A DNA stretch of 63,952 bases from Oribacterium sp. C9. Its GTDB lineage: Bacteria; Bacillota; Clostridia; Lachnospirales; Lachnospiraceae. Location: the NCBI RefSeq assembly GCF_002007235.1, contig NZ_MUHW01000024.1:1-63952 (forward strand). The letters are read 5' to 3'. Every line of letters starts with the position of its first letter. Position 1 is the first letter of the stretch. A program made the translations under genes and the position numbers. This document shows positions 1-9,611 of this stretch, one piece after another. Below the pieces are notes generated by a model. The model was not told the DNA's origin and did no database searches. It saw only the letters and a program-made list of their open reading frames with translations.

Positions 1-42
1 CAACTAAACTTCCGAAAAAGAATCAATGGTTACCCACTATTT

Positions 43-585
43 TTGACGAATAACCAAGAAATCTTAACAGCTTCTTTTCAGGAGCTTGCAGCTGTAAAAA
101 GTATCGATAAGATCACGATACAGGACATCGTTGATAACTGCGGATATTCACCGGCAACTTTTTACCGGCATTTTAAAGATAAATATGATCTTATTGCATG
201 GGAACATACCAGAGCTGTTGCAGCGATCATGGATCAGACTAGTTCGAATGATTATAAGTGGAAACAGACGCTTTATGACGCAGCATGTTTGTATAAAAAC
301 AACAAGGAATATCTGGTGAACCTACTGCAGAACACTTCGGGACATGATTCATTTTTGCGATATATGACCGAGATCAATTATGCAGCTCTGGAAAAGTACA
401 TTCTCTCTGTCAATGGTAACAAAAAGTTAACACATGAGGAGATGATGTATGCAAAAATTTACTGTCATGGATTCGTAGGACTGGCTTGCGAGTGGATTCT
501 GGGACAGATAAATACAACTTTGGAAGAAATTGCGGAAGTTTATGAGTATTCTATTCCGGAGCCTCTAAAAAAATATCTTTTATAA
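43..585 (+). CDS. TetR/AcrR-family transcriptional regulator (5' end may lie outside the window)
   Basis: This is a DNA-binding repressor of about 180 residues. The N-terminal helix-turn-helix is clear (SPATFYRHFKDKYDL, about residues 36-50), and the C-terminal half is helical like the TetR_C ligand domains of DhaS-type regulators. The first usable start is a TTG at 43 with no good ribosome binding site. The frame is open back to base 1, so the true start may be upstream of the window. The next gene is a bacterioferritin-like protein in the same direction. A perfect palindrome at 680-691 lies between them and is a candidate operator. Family is confident; the ligand and targets are unknown. 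Confidence 0.8.
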   Translation: MTNNQEILTASFQELAAVKSIDKITIQDIVDNCGYSPATFYRHFKDKYDLIAWEHTRAVAAIMDQTSSNDYKWKQTLYDAACLYKNNKEYLVNLLQNTSGHDSFLRYMTEINYAALEKYILSVNGNKKLTHEEMMYAKIYCHGFVGLACEWILGQINTTLEEIAEVYEYSIPEPLKKYLL

Positions 586-679
586 ATGAGAGAAATTGGC
601 TTATTTATCTCATTATGAGAGATTATGATGGTATTCTAAATTGAAAATACAGCCTGCATCGATGAAAATATAAATATAA

Positions 680-691
680 ATTGTGCACAAT
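680..691. promoter_or_regulatory. Perfect 12-bp palindrome, candidate TetR operator
   Basis: ATTGTGCACAAT is a perfect palindrome in the 159-bp gap between the TetR gene and the bacterioferritin-like gene, about 55 bp before the latter's start. A role as operator for the adjacent TetR protein is inferred from position only. Confidence 0.35.
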
Positions 692-744
692 GTTTTGGAG
701 GCGCAATAATAGCTGGTTTTATTTTATATCGGAGGTAGTTTGCG

Positions 745-1194
745 ATGACAAAGATTGAATTTTTAAAGTATTTAGCAAAAGGATGGTTCGGTAATTCTCA
801 GCAGCATTCTATTCATGCACAGCTTTTAAAGGCTCGTGGTTTAAACAAGCTGGCAGACAAGATCATGGCAGAGTCCGATGAGGAATGGGATGAGGCGAAG
901 AAGGTAAATGCCCGCCTGATTGAACTTGGTGAGACACCTGCAGTTGTGCTTCAGGAATATCCGATAATCACTGATATCAAGGAAATGCTTGAATATGACT
1001 TAAAGCAATCGGAAACAGCTCTTCCGGAAATGAGTAAGGCACTCTCCATGTTCGACGATGACTATGTAACCAGACATATGATCGAGGAATTCATTATTGA
1101 CGAACAGGATCATTATAACTGGGTCAAGGGCCATCTCTGCCTGATTGAGCAGATCGGTATTGAAAATTATATTATTGAGATGCTAGGTGAGTAA
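745..1194 (+). CDS. Bacterioferritin-like ferritin-fold protein
   Basis: A 149-residue four-helix-bundle protein that resembles bacterioferritin over its whole length. The C-terminal part (DEQDHYNWVK, then LIEQIGIENYI) matches the E-x-x-H metal-ligand helix and last helix of Bfr. In a by-eye alignment the first ferroxidase Glu is replaced by Gln, the first ExxH is E-x-x-E, and the haem-ligand Met position is Trp. It may therefore bind iron differently or lack haem. A good site (CGGAGG, 9 nt spacer) supports the ATG at 745. It is followed directly by a small winged-helix gene. Likely roles are iron storage or oxidative-stress protection. Confidence 0.7.
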   Translation: MTKIEFLKYLAKGWFGNSQQHSIHAQLLKARGLNKLADKIMAESDEEWDEAKKVNARLIELGETPAVVLQEYPIITDIKEMLEYDLKQSETALPEMSKALSMFDDDYVTRHMIEEFIIDEQDHYNWVKGHLCLIEQIGIENYIIEMLGE

Positions 1195-1207
1195 TGGAGT
1201 GCTTGGC

Positions 1208-1390
1208 ATGAATGAAAAAGAACAGATCTTAGAAATCATGAGAGAAACCGGAGTACCTTTGAATGCAGGCAAGGTTGCTGAATTGACTGGACTGGATCGA
1301 AAGGTCGTTGATAAGGCATTTGCTCAGATGAAAAAAGAAGGCTCTATTGTTTCACCGGTCAGGTGTAAATGGGAGCCGGCTGAAAAATGA
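1208..1390 (+). CDS. Small winged-helix DNA-binding protein (60 aa)
   Basis: A 60-residue protein with a winged-helix pattern: helix 'EQILEIMRETG', turn 'NAGKVAELTGLD', recognition helix 'KVVDKAFAQMKKEG', then a short wing. It resembles stand-alone MarR/ArsR-like single-domain proteins of Clostridia. I chose the ATG at 1208 because GGAG lies 8 nt upstream; an in-frame ATG at 1187 lies inside the preceding gene and has no site. It starts 13 nt after the bacterioferritin-like gene and is followed by a strong terminator, so the two probably share a transcript. It may sense redox or iron state, but that is a guess. Confidence 0.65.
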   Translation: MNEKEQILEIMRETGVPLNAGKVAELTGLDRKVVDKAFAQMKKEGSIVSPVRCKWEPAEK

Positions 1391-1401
1391 ATACAGTCTG
1401 A

Positions 1402-1428
1402 AACACTCTGCTATGCAGAGTGTTTTTT
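1402..1428 (+). terminator. Intrinsic terminator
   Basis: Ten-base-pair stem (AACACTCTGC / GCAGAGTGTT) with a 3-nt loop, followed by a run of T. It closes the bacterioferritin-like/winged-helix unit. Confidence 0.9.
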
Positions 1429-1629
1429 ATTTCAAAAGCAGTAATATGTTATCCGTCCGATTGGAAATACATAAGAAATCAATATTACTGTTATGAAGAA
1501 TTCCCTCTTGATGGGCTGCCATTTAAAAAACAGATTATATGCTATGGAATAAATGTCGATGTAATTCTTATATTTCAATGCAGTTTTTTATTTCACTTGT
1601 TTCTTTTCAACGGACGGAGGAGATAGTAT

Positions 1630-2163
1630 ATGGAATTGTCTATCCTATATTCAATAGTACGTACACCTCTTTTAGACAGCTTTTTTCTTACTTTATCCAA
1701 GATCGTAGGTTCTTACGGCCAGCTGTTCCTGATCCTCGGTGTACTATTGATGATCTTTAAGAAAACAAGAAAAACAGGAATAGCGATAATTATTACATAT
1801 TTTGGTGTATTGCTTTTTGGTCAGCTGCTACTTAAGCACTTAATATCGCGCCCGCGTCCATGTCATATAGATACAGCTTTCACTTTGCTGGTAGACAGAC
1901 CGACGAGTACCTCATTTCCGTCTACCCATTCTGCATGGGCCTTTGGCGCAGCAACTGCTGTTTACATGAATTACCGAAAGGTCGGAGCAGCATTTTTGAT
2001 TTTTGCAGTACTGATAGCATTCAGCAGACTATATATGTTCCTGCATTTCCCGACAGATGTTCTTACAGGAATCGTTTTGGGAGTCATATTGGGAATAGTA
2101 TCTGTAAAAATAAGTACTCGTCTTATCCAAAAAGGCAATCCACCAAAGACGACAGCTAACTGA
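1630..2163 (+). CDS. PAP2-family membrane phosphatase
   Basis: A 177-residue integral membrane protein with about five hydrophobic segments. It carries the PAP2 signature in order: K-x6-RP (KHLISRPRP), PSTH, and SR-x5-H-x3-D (SRLYMFLHFPTD). Family members remove phosphate from lipid phosphates such as undecaprenyl pyrophosphate, phosphatidic acid or phosphatidylglycerophosphate at the membrane face. The Arg and His residues needed for catalysis are all present. GGAGGAG lies just upstream of the ATG. It is monocistronic with its own terminator. The exact substrate cannot be told from sequence. Confidence 0.85.
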   Translation: MELSILYSIVRTPLLDSFFLTLSKIVGSYGQLFLILGVLLMIFKKTRKTGIAIIITYFGVLLFGQLLLKHLISRPRPCHIDTAFTLLVDRPTSTSFPSTHSAWAFGAATAVYMNYRKVGAAFLIFAVLIAFSRLYMFLHFPTDVLTGIVLGVILGIVSVKISTRLIQKGNPPKTTAN

Positions 2164-2190
2164 CAGAAAGCCTTACTATAATTGTATATA

Positions 2191-2233
2191 ATCTCCATAT
2201 CCCGCTTAAAATAACGGGTTATGGAGATTTTTT
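2191..2233 (+). terminator. Intrinsic terminator after the PAP2 gene
   Basis: Imperfect stem (ATCTCCATA-CCCG paired with CGGG-TATGGAGAT) followed by TTTTTT. Confidence 0.85.
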
Positions 2234-2470
2234 AATTTAGCATTGTAGGAAACAAACAATAGAACAGGATAATATGTGCTCTAATTTAGTTATAGAAGCT
2301 CTTATAAATTCTTTATATTTTGTTTATACTTCTAAAACCGCGTTTTGTGTGATACTCAGATGATAAAAAATCCGTAATAAAAAATCTGTATATATCACGA
2401 ACATATAGAGTAGCATTTGGCAGGTGCACAAAAAGGAAGTGTGCGCAATTCAAAGAAAGGATTCTGTTTT
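2234..2470. other. Gene-free AT-rich leader upstream of the chemoreceptor
   Basis: No ORF with a ribosome binding site and no convincing hairpin seen. It presumably holds the chemoreceptor promoter, but no hexamer pair stood out enough to call. Confidence 0.4.
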
Positions 2471-4600
2471 ATGAAGTCAGTAAAATCATCAGGAAACAAA
2501 AAGAAGTCCGGCAACTGGTACAAAAACATGCGTTTGAACAAGCGTCTCAGTTTAGTAATCGGTGCCTTCACTCTCGTGGCATTCCTTATTCTGAATGTCG
2601 TAGTTGATTTATTATTCACAAATGTCATGAACCGTATGACCAGCCGTAGCATTCAGGATATCTGTGCGAAGAATGTCAGTGAAGTTCGTTCTATCGTAGA
2701 GAGAAACGATGTACTTGCAAAACCGCTGGTAAATTCAGTACTCACTATGGTTGATAAGAAAGATACCGGAGAAAAGCTTTATCCAAGTATCATCGAGCCT
2801 TCAGTAAATCTTACTGAGATACGTGCAGACGAAGACACTGTTATCAAAAATGATCTTTGGGCAATCGTTGATTCAAACGAGAACATCGAGGGAGCCGGTG
2901 TATTTTTCAATCCATATATGTTCTGCGAGGACATCAAGTATTATGAGCCATTTGTAACACGAGAGGATCTGAAGAACCTGACTGTCGGTACACTGGATTA
3001 TGATTTATTCAAGGATATGGATTATTTCGTAAGAGCCGGAGAAACAAATCAGGTAATTTACGGTAAGCCGTTTACAAGTGATGTCACCGGCAACACCATC
3101 ATTCCTGCTTCATATCCTATAGTAAAAGATGGAAAATTTATCGGTGTAGTCTGCATTGATATTTCTACCAAGATATTTGATTCAATGCTTATCGAAGACA
3201 GAGATACATATCAGAGTCTTACTGTTGAGCTGGACACAGGTGATCAGTATGTTATTTATTCAAACAACAAGGATTCTGAAGGAAAGCAGTTCTCAGATCT
3301 TCTTCCTGCAGCTTCTGTAGAATTCTATAAGAATATGTTCGGTGCAGGACAGGCCTTCATGCGTGAGAACACAGGTGTACGTCGTTACTATACTCCTGTT
3401 CAGGTAGGAGGTGAGACATGGTGGGTACAGACTGCAGTTACTGTAAAGGAGCTTAAAGAGGATCTCCACCAGCTGATGACTGTTATGTCAATCATTCAGG
3501 CACTTGCACTTATCATGCTTCTTGGCCTTTTATCATTCCTTCTTAAGAAGTCTCTTATGCCTCTGGAGAAGCTGGCTTCCATCGCTGATGATCTTTCCAA
3601 TGGTATCCTTAAGGCTGAAATGGATTACAAGTTTAATGATGAGATCGGTCATCTTGTGAACAGCATGCGCAATATGATCACCCGTTTCCAGCAGATAATC
3701 GAGAACCTCGACCATAAGCTTGAAGAGATGGCAAACGGAAATCTTCAGATTGAGAATACAGAAACAGATATCTTTGTTGGCGAATTCGCTCCGATGCTCC
3801 AGTCCATGAATGTGATCACAGAGCAGCTCAATTCAACAATGATGGATATACGCGATGCTTCACAGAATGTAGAGAGCAGTTCAGGTCAGGTTGCATCCGG
3901 AGCACAGGCTCTGGCACAGGGTTCTACCGAGCAGGCATCTTCTGTTGAAGAACTCACAAATGAGATGAACAAGATAAATTCGGGAATCCATATGACTTCC
4001 GAGAAGACTACAAATGCAAACGATTTATGTCGTGACAGCAGTTCAGCTGTTCGTGAGTCCAACAAGCGTATGGAAGAGCTCACTCATGCCATGACTGATA
4101 TCACAGAGAAGTCTACAGAGATTGGCAATATCATCAAGACAATTGATGAGATCGCTTTCCAGACAAATATCCTTGCGCTCAATGCCGCCATCGAGGCTGC
4201 AAGAGCAGGTGAAGCCGGAAAGGGATTCGCTGTAGTTGCTGATGAAGTAGGTAATCTCGCTCAGAAGTCTGCCGAGGCAGCAAAATCTACAGCAGCACTT
4301 ATTCAGGATGCTCTTGATGCTGTTGCAAGAGGTGAGGAAATCACCAAGACTACAGCAGAAGCATTGAACCGTGCAGCAGAGAGCACAGATCAGGTAACAG
4401 AATTGATCGAAGATATCTCTGTTGCCATGACTGAGCAGTCAACTGCTGTAACTAATGTTTCAGAAGGTCTGGATCAGATTTCAGCAGTAGTACAGACAAA
4501 CTCTGCAACAGCAGAGGAAAGTGCAGCCGCATCTAACGAGCTCAGCAATCAGGCAAGTCAGATGAATCACCTTATTTCAAAGTTCCGTTTGAAGGGCTGA
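2471..4600 (+). CDS. Methyl-accepting chemotaxis protein with extracellular Cache-type sensor
   Basis: A 709-residue transmembrane chemoreceptor. In order: a basic N-terminus, TM1 (about 26-49), a large extracellular region of the dCache type (about 50-335), TM2 (about 335-360), HAMP (about 360-415) and the cytoplasmic signalling coiled coil. The highly conserved hairpin tip ([21 protein letters not shown]) is intact near residue 560. It would signal ligand binding to CheA/CheW. No C-terminal CheR-binding pentapeptide is seen. The ATG at 2471 has AAAGGA 9 nt upstream; an in-frame TTG at 2417 has none. The HPt and REC-GGDEF-EAL genes that follow are on the opposite strand. The ligand is unknown. 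Confidence 0.93.
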   Translation: MKSVKSSGNKKKSGNWYKNMRLNKRLSLVIGAFTLVAFLILNVVVDLLFTNVMNRMTSRSIQDICAKNVSEVRSIVERNDVLAKPLVNSVLTMVDKKDTGEKLYPSIIEPSVNLTEIRADEDTVIKNDLWAIVDSNENIEGAGVFFNPYMFCEDIKYYEPFVTREDLKNLTVGTLDYDLFKDMDYFVRAGETNQVIYGKPFTSDVTGNTIIPASYPIVKDGKFIGVVCIDISTKIFDSMLIEDRDTYQSLTVELDTGDQYVIYSNNKDSEGKQFSDLLPAASVEFYKNMFGAGQAFMRENTGVRRYYTPVQVGGETWWVQTAVTVKELKEDLHQLMTVMSIIQALALIMLLGLLSFLLKKSLMPLEKLASIADDLSNGILKAEMDYKFNDEIGHLVNSMRNMITRFQQIIENLDHKLEEMANGNLQIENTETDIFVGEFAPMLQSMNVITEQLNSTMMDIRDASQNVESSSGQVASGAQALAQGSTEQASSVEELTNEMNKINSGIHMTSEKTTNANDLCRDSSSAVRESNKRMEELTHAMTDITEKSTEIGNIIKTIDEIAFQTNILALNAAIEAARAGEAGKGFAVVADEVGNLAQKSAEAAKSTAALIQDALDAVARGEEITKTTAEALNRAAESTDQVTELIEDISVAMTEQSTAVTNVSEGLDQISAVVQTNSATAEESAAASNELSNQASQMNHLISKFRLKG

Positions 4601-4612
4601 TACTAAAATGCA

Positions 4613-4659
4613 AAAGGACCATAACCCCTTGATCATCATGGGGCTATGGTCTTTTTTTT
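4613..4659 (+). terminator. Intrinsic terminator, possibly bidirectional
   Basis: GACCATAaCCCC pairs with GGGGCTATGGTC (one mismatch), followed by eight T. A-rich sequence on the left arm means it could also serve the convergent HPt gene. Confidence 0.85.
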
Positions 4660-4665
4660 GCGTTT

Positions 4666-5007
4666 TTATTCACAAAGAGAACGATACTTATCTCTCAGTT
4701 CAATTATCGTTTTTACAAGATCGTCATAATCTGCTGGAGATTCATATCTCAAAAGCTCTGTAATTTCACAGACCTTTTCATAAAGCGGTGTGATGGAAAG
4801 ATTTCCGATAACCCCCTTCAATGAATGAGCCGCCTGAAAAGCACTCTTCATATCATGATCTTTAATATAATTCTCCAGCTGTCCAAACTCCGGCTGTTGA
4901 GCAGCCATAGCCGCAAGTCTAAGATACAGTCCCTCATTACCCATACAACGTTTCAGCCCTTCATCTGTGTCAGCACCGTATTCTTTCAGTTTTTCAATAG
5001 TCAGCAT
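4666..5007 (-). CDS. Histidine phosphotransfer (HPt) domain protein
   Basis: A 113-residue single-domain phosphotransfer protein. The phosphorylatable His sits in the classic AHSLKG motif (about residues 60-65), followed by GNLSI and a long helix. It would shuttle phosphate between a hybrid sensor kinase and a receiver domain. The adjacent gene just upstream on the same strand has a receiver domain and is the obvious partner. The ATG at 5007 lies 5 nt after GGAGGG; a GTG two codons earlier overlaps that site and is unlikely. No cognate kinase is encoded nearby. Confidence 0.85.
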   Translation of the reverse strand: MLTIEKLKEYGADTDEGLKRCMGNEGLYLRLAAMAAQQPEFGQLENYIKDHDMKSAFQAAHSLKGVIGNLSITPLYEKVCEITELLRYESPADYDDLVKTIIELRDKYRSLCE

Positions 5008-5069
5008 TATCACCCTCCATAAAGATCGATTTCAGAAGCCCAAAATATGATGTGATTGTAAATCCTTTG

Positions 5070-6755
5070 TCAGCCCGACTTCACACATAGCGCTGTAAAT
5101 TCATCATACGGAAGAGGTTTTGAAAAATAAAAGCCCTGTATGATAGTACAGCCAAGAGCTTTCAACCGGGACAGCTGTCCTTCATTCTCCACACCTTCAG
5201 CCACCACAGGTACCTGAAGAAATCTCGCGATATCCATGATCAGTTCTATGAGTCGGACACTTTTCTCATCCTTTTCCAGATTATGAACAAACTTCATATC
5301 CATTTTGATAACATCGATGGGAAGCTCATTCAACATGTGAAGAGAAGAGTAGCCCGCACCAAAATCATCCATCTCGATCTTGAAGCCTCTGTTTCTTAGA
5401 GAAGTAGTCACTTCAATAAGCTTTTTAGCATTTTCAGAATAAGCAGATTCCGTGATCTCAAGTAAGATATCGTCCGTGTCCAAACGGTTAGCCGCCAGCA
5501 GCTTCATGATCCTGTCCTCTAAAGAGTTATCATAAATATCGACTCTGGAGACATTGACAGAAACAGGAATACTTATTCCATAGTTATCCTTCCACTCCCG
5601 AATCGAGGCTGCAGCTTTTTCCCAGACATAATTATCAAGCTTGGAGATCAGCCCGTTATTTTCAAACAAAGGAATAAACTCTGTCGGAGGAATTGTTCCA
5701 AGATCAGGATGGAACCATCTGACCAGAGCCTCTGCGCTTTTTATCCTCGGAATGTCCCCGGAAATATCATATTTGGGCTGAAAAACAACCCTGAATTCTT
5801 CATTCGCTATACCTTTTTCGATATCACTTATGAGCCGTTCCTGATATATGGATCTCGCCTGCAGCTCGTCACTGTAATAGGCAACTTTCTTCGAATAGTC
5901 TCCGCGTAGCCTGTCACAGGCGAGCTTTGCCCTGTCAAAGCGCGTTTCCGTATCTATGTTCTTATCCACCTCTTCGTAAATACCGATACGAAGCTTTACT
6001 TTCATTGAATCCGAAGCAGAGTAGAGTTCATTCTGTATATCCTTCGCCATGTCAATGTTCACATCAGAATGCTCACAATATATAAAAAATGTATCACCCT
6101 CTGCACGGCATGCTATAGCGGCTGTGCATTCATATTTTCTTCGGATAAGATCAGCTGTAAAAGAAAGCAGCTTATCACCTTCTTTTCTTCCGAACATCTC
6201 ATTGATGAGTCGGAAATGCTCGATATCCAAAACTATGGCGTCCATGGGCCGGTTAAGCTTGTACGAGTCAATACGCCTCACATACTCCAAAAACATATCC
6301 TTGGAATAAAGTCCTGTCAAAGAGTCCCTTTCCACAGAACGGATAATGCTTTTATCCTCATATAATTCTATGGTTCTTTCACATCTTGCCAGAATGACTT
6401 CAGGCATATCGTAGGGCTTTTTTATAAAATCGACTGCGCCATTTCTTATACACTGTACCTCTGCTTCCTTTTCAGAAGTCATGACTATGACAGGAATCGA
6501 CTTTAATACTTCATCTTTTTTTATCTTTTGCAGGAGCTCGAATCCATCCATAAACGGCATGATAAGATCAAGAAGGATCAGGGAAAATAAATATTGTCCA
6601 TCATTAAGAAGCTTCCATGCTTCCAGTCCGTTTTCGGCAAAAGCCACTTCATATAAAGGACCAAGTATATTACCAAGTATCTCCCGGTTAATCATTTCAT
6701 CTTCCACAACCAATATACGGCGCCTGAAACCACTGGTAATTCGGAATTTATCCAT
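5070..6755 (-). CDS. Response regulator with REC, degenerate GGDEF and EAL domains (c-di-GMP phosphodiesterase)
   Basis: A 561-residue cytoplasmic protein. The receiver domain (about 12-125) has the acidic pair E18/D19, phospho-acceptor D63, T93 and K113. The GGDEF-like domain (about 145-290) has AEGDT where GG[DE]EF should be, so cyclase activity is unlikely. The EAL domain (about 315-555) keeps the usual catalytic set: EALVRW, NVS, EITES, DDFGAGYSS, IKMD, AEGVE and QGFYFSKP. It should therefore break down cyclic di-GMP when phosphorylated or dephosphorylated. A GGGGGA site precedes the ATG. It is the likely receiver partner of the HPt protein encoded 62 bp downstream. Confidence 0.9.
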   Translation of the reverse strand: MDKFRITSGFRRRILVVEDEMINREILGNILGPLYEVAFAENGLEAWKLLNDGQYLFSLILLDLIMPFMDGFELLQKIKKDEVLKSIPVIVMTSEKEAEVQCIRNGAVDFIKKPYDMPEVILARCERTIELYEDKSIIRSVERDSLTGLYSKDMFLEYVRRIDSYKLNRPMDAIVLDIEHFRLINEMFGRKEGDKLLSFTADLIRRKYECTAAIACRAEGDTFFIYCEHSDVNIDMAKDIQNELYSASDSMKVKLRIGIYEEVDKNIDTETRFDRAKLACDRLRGDYSKKVAYYSDELQARSIYQERLISDIEKGIANEEFRVVFQPKYDISGDIPRIKSAEALVRWFHPDLGTIPPTEFIPLFENNGLISKLDNYVWEKAAASIREWKDNYGISIPVSVNVSRVDIYDNSLEDRIMKLLAANRLDTDDILLEITESAYSENAKKLIEVTTSLRNRGFKIEMDDFGAGYSSLHMLNELPIDVIKMDMKFVHNLEKDEKSVRLIELIMDIARFLQVPVVAEGVENEGQLSRLKALGCTIIQGFYFSKPLPYDEFTALCVKSG

Positions 6756-7027
6756 AAAACAAATCCCCCGGCTAATAAAAATCAGAAAAGAAAGTCAAAA
6801 AACTGACGGTAAATCGTCCCGCCCTTAACATTATCACACTATGTAATATGTAAATATGTTACCACATATAATCATCTTTGTACCAATTTGAATAAAACGA
6901 TATTTGCTGAATATAGGATTTCCAAATAGATGCAAAGTCATATATGAACGGTATTACAACAGAATGGAAGTTCGCAAACAAAAAACAATTTTTTAACAAA
7001 CTTGTTAGTGCATATGCCTTTTTCGAG

Positions 7028-7036
7028 TGCTATAAT
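7028..7036 (+). promoter_or_regulatory. Extended -10 promoter element in the 375-bp gap before the flavin reductase
   Basis: TGC-TATAAT is an extended -10. A TTAACAAA-CTTGTTA dyad lies just upstream (about 6993-7008) and loosely resembles the dyads of promoters A-D. The rest of 6756-7130 is AT-rich and holds no convincing gene. Confidence 0.45.
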
Positions 7037-7130
7037 GATAGATATTTGGGCGAATGTGTACAAAAAATCAGCACATTTGCATATATTTGTCGTTTATTGA
7101 ATACGGCAAAGCCATCTAAGGAGGAAGAAT

Positions 7131-9263
7131 ATGAAGAGAAGAGCACTTGTTATGGGTCTGGCAGCTTCCATGGCATTAACAGCCTGCGGCAGCACCAGCA
7201 CACCACCTGCAACTACAGAAGCTGCAAAGGAGACTACTACAGCAGCTGCAGCTGAGGAAACAACAGAAGCTGCAAAGGCAGAGGCAGGAGTAAGCGGAGA
7301 GTTTGAGGGAACCGCTCCGGGAATGCAGGGTCCCGTTACAGTTACACTTACTGTAGAAGACGGAAAGATCACAAAGGTTGACCTCAAGGAGATCAGTGAG
7401 ACTGAGTCCCTTACAACTGTTGCAAAGGAAAGAATTCCTGCACAGATCGTAGAGCATCAGACAACAAAGGTTGACGCCGTAACAGGTGCAACACTTTGCT
7501 CTAACGCTATCATGAGTGCAGCAAGAAAGGCTGCTGAGGCAGCAGGTCTTGACCTCTCAGTACTTGATGCCAATGAGTGGCATGCAACAGCAGGCGCAGA
7601 TGAGACATATGATCAGGATGTAGTAGTTGTAGGCGGCGGCGGAGCCGGACTTTCAGCAGCTATTTCAGCAGCACAGCAGGGTGCAAAGGTTACTCTCATC
7701 GAAAAAGGTTCTGTTCTCGGCGGTGACACAATGATGGCCGGCGGTGCATTTAACTGTGTTGACCCTGAGGCACAGGCGGAGCGTGTTATGAGCGCTGCTG
7801 AGAAGAATACTCTGGACGAGTATCTCGCACTTAAGACTGACGATGCAGATCTTCACTTCGATCAGTTCCCTGAGTGGAAGGAAGTTCTCACAGAGCTTCA
7901 GGATGACCTCAAGAAGTTCTTCAAGGATAACGAAGGTAAGGAAGTCGGCAAGGATATGCCGGGATATGATTCTATCGCACTTCATATGTGGCACATCTAC
8001 ACAGGCGGACTTCGTGAGATGAACGATGGAACATGGGTTGCTTCAAACATCGATCTCGCAAGAAACCTTGCTGAGAACGCTCTTGCTTCATATGACTGGA
8101 CAGGCGATCTCGGAATCAATACTGCAAGCCATAAGGGCGCAGGTGATTCTCTCTACACAGTACTTGGTGCTATGTGGCCAAGAACACATGCTTACCAGAA
8201 TGGTGCTCCACTTATCGAGGCTCTCAAGAAGGCTGCTGAAAAGGAAGGCGTTACTATCTACACAGAGACAGCCGGTAAGTCACTTATCACAGATGCTGAC
8301 GGTAAGATCGTTGGTGTAAATGCTGAAAAGGCTGACGGTACAAAGGTTACTCTCAATGCTTCCAAGGGTGTAGTTCTTGCCTGCGGCGGATACTGCGCTA
8401 ACCCTGCTATGGTTAAGAAGTATGATAAGTACTGGGGCGATGATCTCACAGATCACACACTTACAACAAACGTAGGAACTAATACCGGTGACGGTATCGT
8501 TATGGCACAGGAAGTTGGTGCAGGAACTGTAGACCTCGGTGTATCACAGCTCATGCCTTCATCTTCACCTGTAAAGGGAACCATGACAGACGGAATCTGG
8601 GCTGACGCATCAGAGCAGATCTGGATCGATGGCGAAGGAAACCGTTTCGTAAACGAGTATGCAGAGCGTGACGTTCTTGCAAAGGCTTCTCTTGGTCTCG
8701 ACAATGGTATCTTCTATATCATCTATGCAGGTTCTTCAAAGGAAACAGGAAAGTGCGAGGGTGCAGATCCAACATCAGCTCTCTTCGGAACAACTGTTGA
8801 GAACATGGTAGAGCACAACAACGTATGGTATGGTTCAACTCTTGCCGAGCTCGCTGAGGCATCAAAGACAGCAGCTGCAGGTGTTGCTCCTGCATTCACA
8901 GAGGAAGCACTTCGTGAGACTATCGAGAAGTACAACTCTTATGTAGAGAACCAGAAGGATCCTGACTTCGGAAAGGGCGTTCTTGCCGGAGCTATCGATC
9001 TTGAAGCTATCGAGAAGGATCCTAACGTAGGTATCGTTATTTCTCCTAGAAAGGCTTCTCTCCACCACACAATGGGCGGAATCACCATCAACACAGACGG
9101 ACAGGTTGTTGATGCAGACGGCAAGGCTATCGACGGTCTCTTCGCAGCAGGTGAGGTTACCGGAGGTATCCACGGTGGTAACCGTCTCGGCGGAAACGCT
9201 ATCGCTGACATCTTTACATACGGACGTATCTCAGGTGCTAACGTTGTAAAGCTCAGCAAGTAA
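7131..9263 (+). CDS. Secreted FMN-binding/FAD-dependent reductase of the fumarate/urocanate reductase family
   Basis: A 710-residue lipoprotein. It has a lipobox LTAC with C19, an Ala/Thr/Glu-rich linker, an FMN-binding domain (about 55-140) with the flavinylation motif DAVTGAT (T121 acceptor, established for ApbE targets), then a FAD_binding_2 domain starting VVVVGGGGAGLS (about 165). Late motifs HHTMGGI and GGIHGGNRLGGNA match the fumarate-reductase fold. The family reduces C=C bonds of unsaturated acids outside the membrane using electrons passed through covalent FMN. A strong TAAGGAGG precedes the ATG. No ApbE or electron-transfer complex is encoded nearby. The substrate is unknown; the adjacent SLC13 permease suggests an organic acid. 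Confidence 0.88.
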   Translation: MKRRALVMGLAASMALTACGSTSTPPATTEAAKETTTAAAAEETTEAAKAEAGVSGEFEGTAPGMQGPVTVTLTVEDGKITKVDLKEISETESLTTVAKERIPAQIVEHQTTKVDAVTGATLCSNAIMSAARKAAEAAGLDLSVLDANEWHATAGADETYDQDVVVVGGGGAGLSAAISAAQQGAKVTLIEKGSVLGGDTMMAGGAFNCVDPEAQAERVMSAAEKNTLDEYLALKTDDADLHFDQFPEWKEVLTELQDDLKKFFKDNEGKEVGKDMPGYDSIALHMWHIYTGGLREMNDGTWVASNIDLARNLAENALASYDWTGDLGINTASHKGAGDSLYTVLGAMWPRTHAYQNGAPLIEALKKAAEKEGVTIYTETAGKSLITDADGKIVGVNAEKADGTKVTLNASKGVVLACGGYCANPAMVKKYDKYWGDDLTDHTLTTNVGTNTGDGIVMAQEVGAGTVDLGVSQLMPSSSPVKGTMTDGIWADASEQIWIDGEGNRFVNEYAERDVLAKASLGLDNGIFYIIYAGSSKETGKCEGADPTSALFGTTVENMVEHNNVWYGSTLAELAEASKTAAAGVAPAFTEEALRETIEKYNSYVENQKDPDFGKGVLAGAIDLEAIEKDPNVGIVISPRKASLHHTMGGITINTDGQVVDADGKAIDGLFAAGEVTGGIHGGNRLGGNAIADIFTYGRISGANVVKLSK

Positions 9264-9295
9264 TAAAACAGTGATTTGATCACAGATAATTCAAA

Positions 9296-9328
9296 AGAGA
9301 TGGTACTTTCAGTACCATCTCTTTTTTT
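9296..9328 (+). terminator. Intrinsic terminator of the flavin reductase gene
   Basis: Perfect 12-bp stem AGAGATGGTACT / AGTACCATCTCT with a 3-nt loop and seven T. Confidence 0.93.
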
Positions 9329-9490
9329 CGCGATAAGGCTATCAAGTAGATAATTGGGCGTTGTGCTTGCACATAAGCACAATGATACATTTGATAGCTA
9401 ACGCGGAATCGAGCAGCTGGCTGCGAGATTGCGATAAGGCTATCAAGTGTACAATTGGGCGTAGCGCTCTCACAAACTCACATGTGGCAT
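9329..9490 (+). repeat. Structured repeat element, copy 1 (complete unit plus truncated second unit)
   Basis: It starts at the last T of the terminator. P1 is CGCG 9329-9332 with 9402-9405; an ATAA bulge follows; P2 is GCTATCAA 9338-9345 with TTGATAGC 9391-9398; P3 is TTGTGCTT 9361-9368 with AAGCACAA 9375-9382. A conserved second hairpin follows (AATCGAG...GAGATT, 9407-9430). A second, 3'-truncated unit repeats the first ~31 nt at about 9430-9460. Confidence 0.75.
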
Positions 9491-9492
9491 AA

Positions 9493-9561
9493 CCCCACAA
9501 CGTTTTGTTGTGGGGTTTAAATTATGCCTTGTTTTACTGTTGTGAATAGTGTGGGTATAAT
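9493..9561 (+). promoter_or_regulatory. Promoter A with LysR-type dyad
   Basis: Dyad CCCCACAAC-N5-GTTGTGGGG at 9493-9515, then -35 TTTACT at 9533-9538, N17, and -10 TATAAT at 9556-9561. The dyad centre is 29 bp before the -35, as in promoters B and C. The sequence TTACTGTTGTGAA over the -35 looks like the activation half of a LysR site. Confidence 0.75.
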
Positions 9562-9611
9562 CTGAAAAGCTACAATATTTTTAGTTAAATCGCACAAAGG
9601 AGTCTGAAATA

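Noticed and set aside
1420-1626. 68-codon open frame after the first terminator
   Set aside because: It starts inside the terminator stem, has no ribosome binding site, and its composition is AT-noise; the real PAP2 gene begins at 1630.
9493-9515. CCCCACAAC/GTTGTGGGG hairpin as a terminator
   Set aside because: It is followed by TTTAAATT rather than a U-run, a strong terminator already lies at 9296-9328, and its position matches the dyads of promoters B and C.
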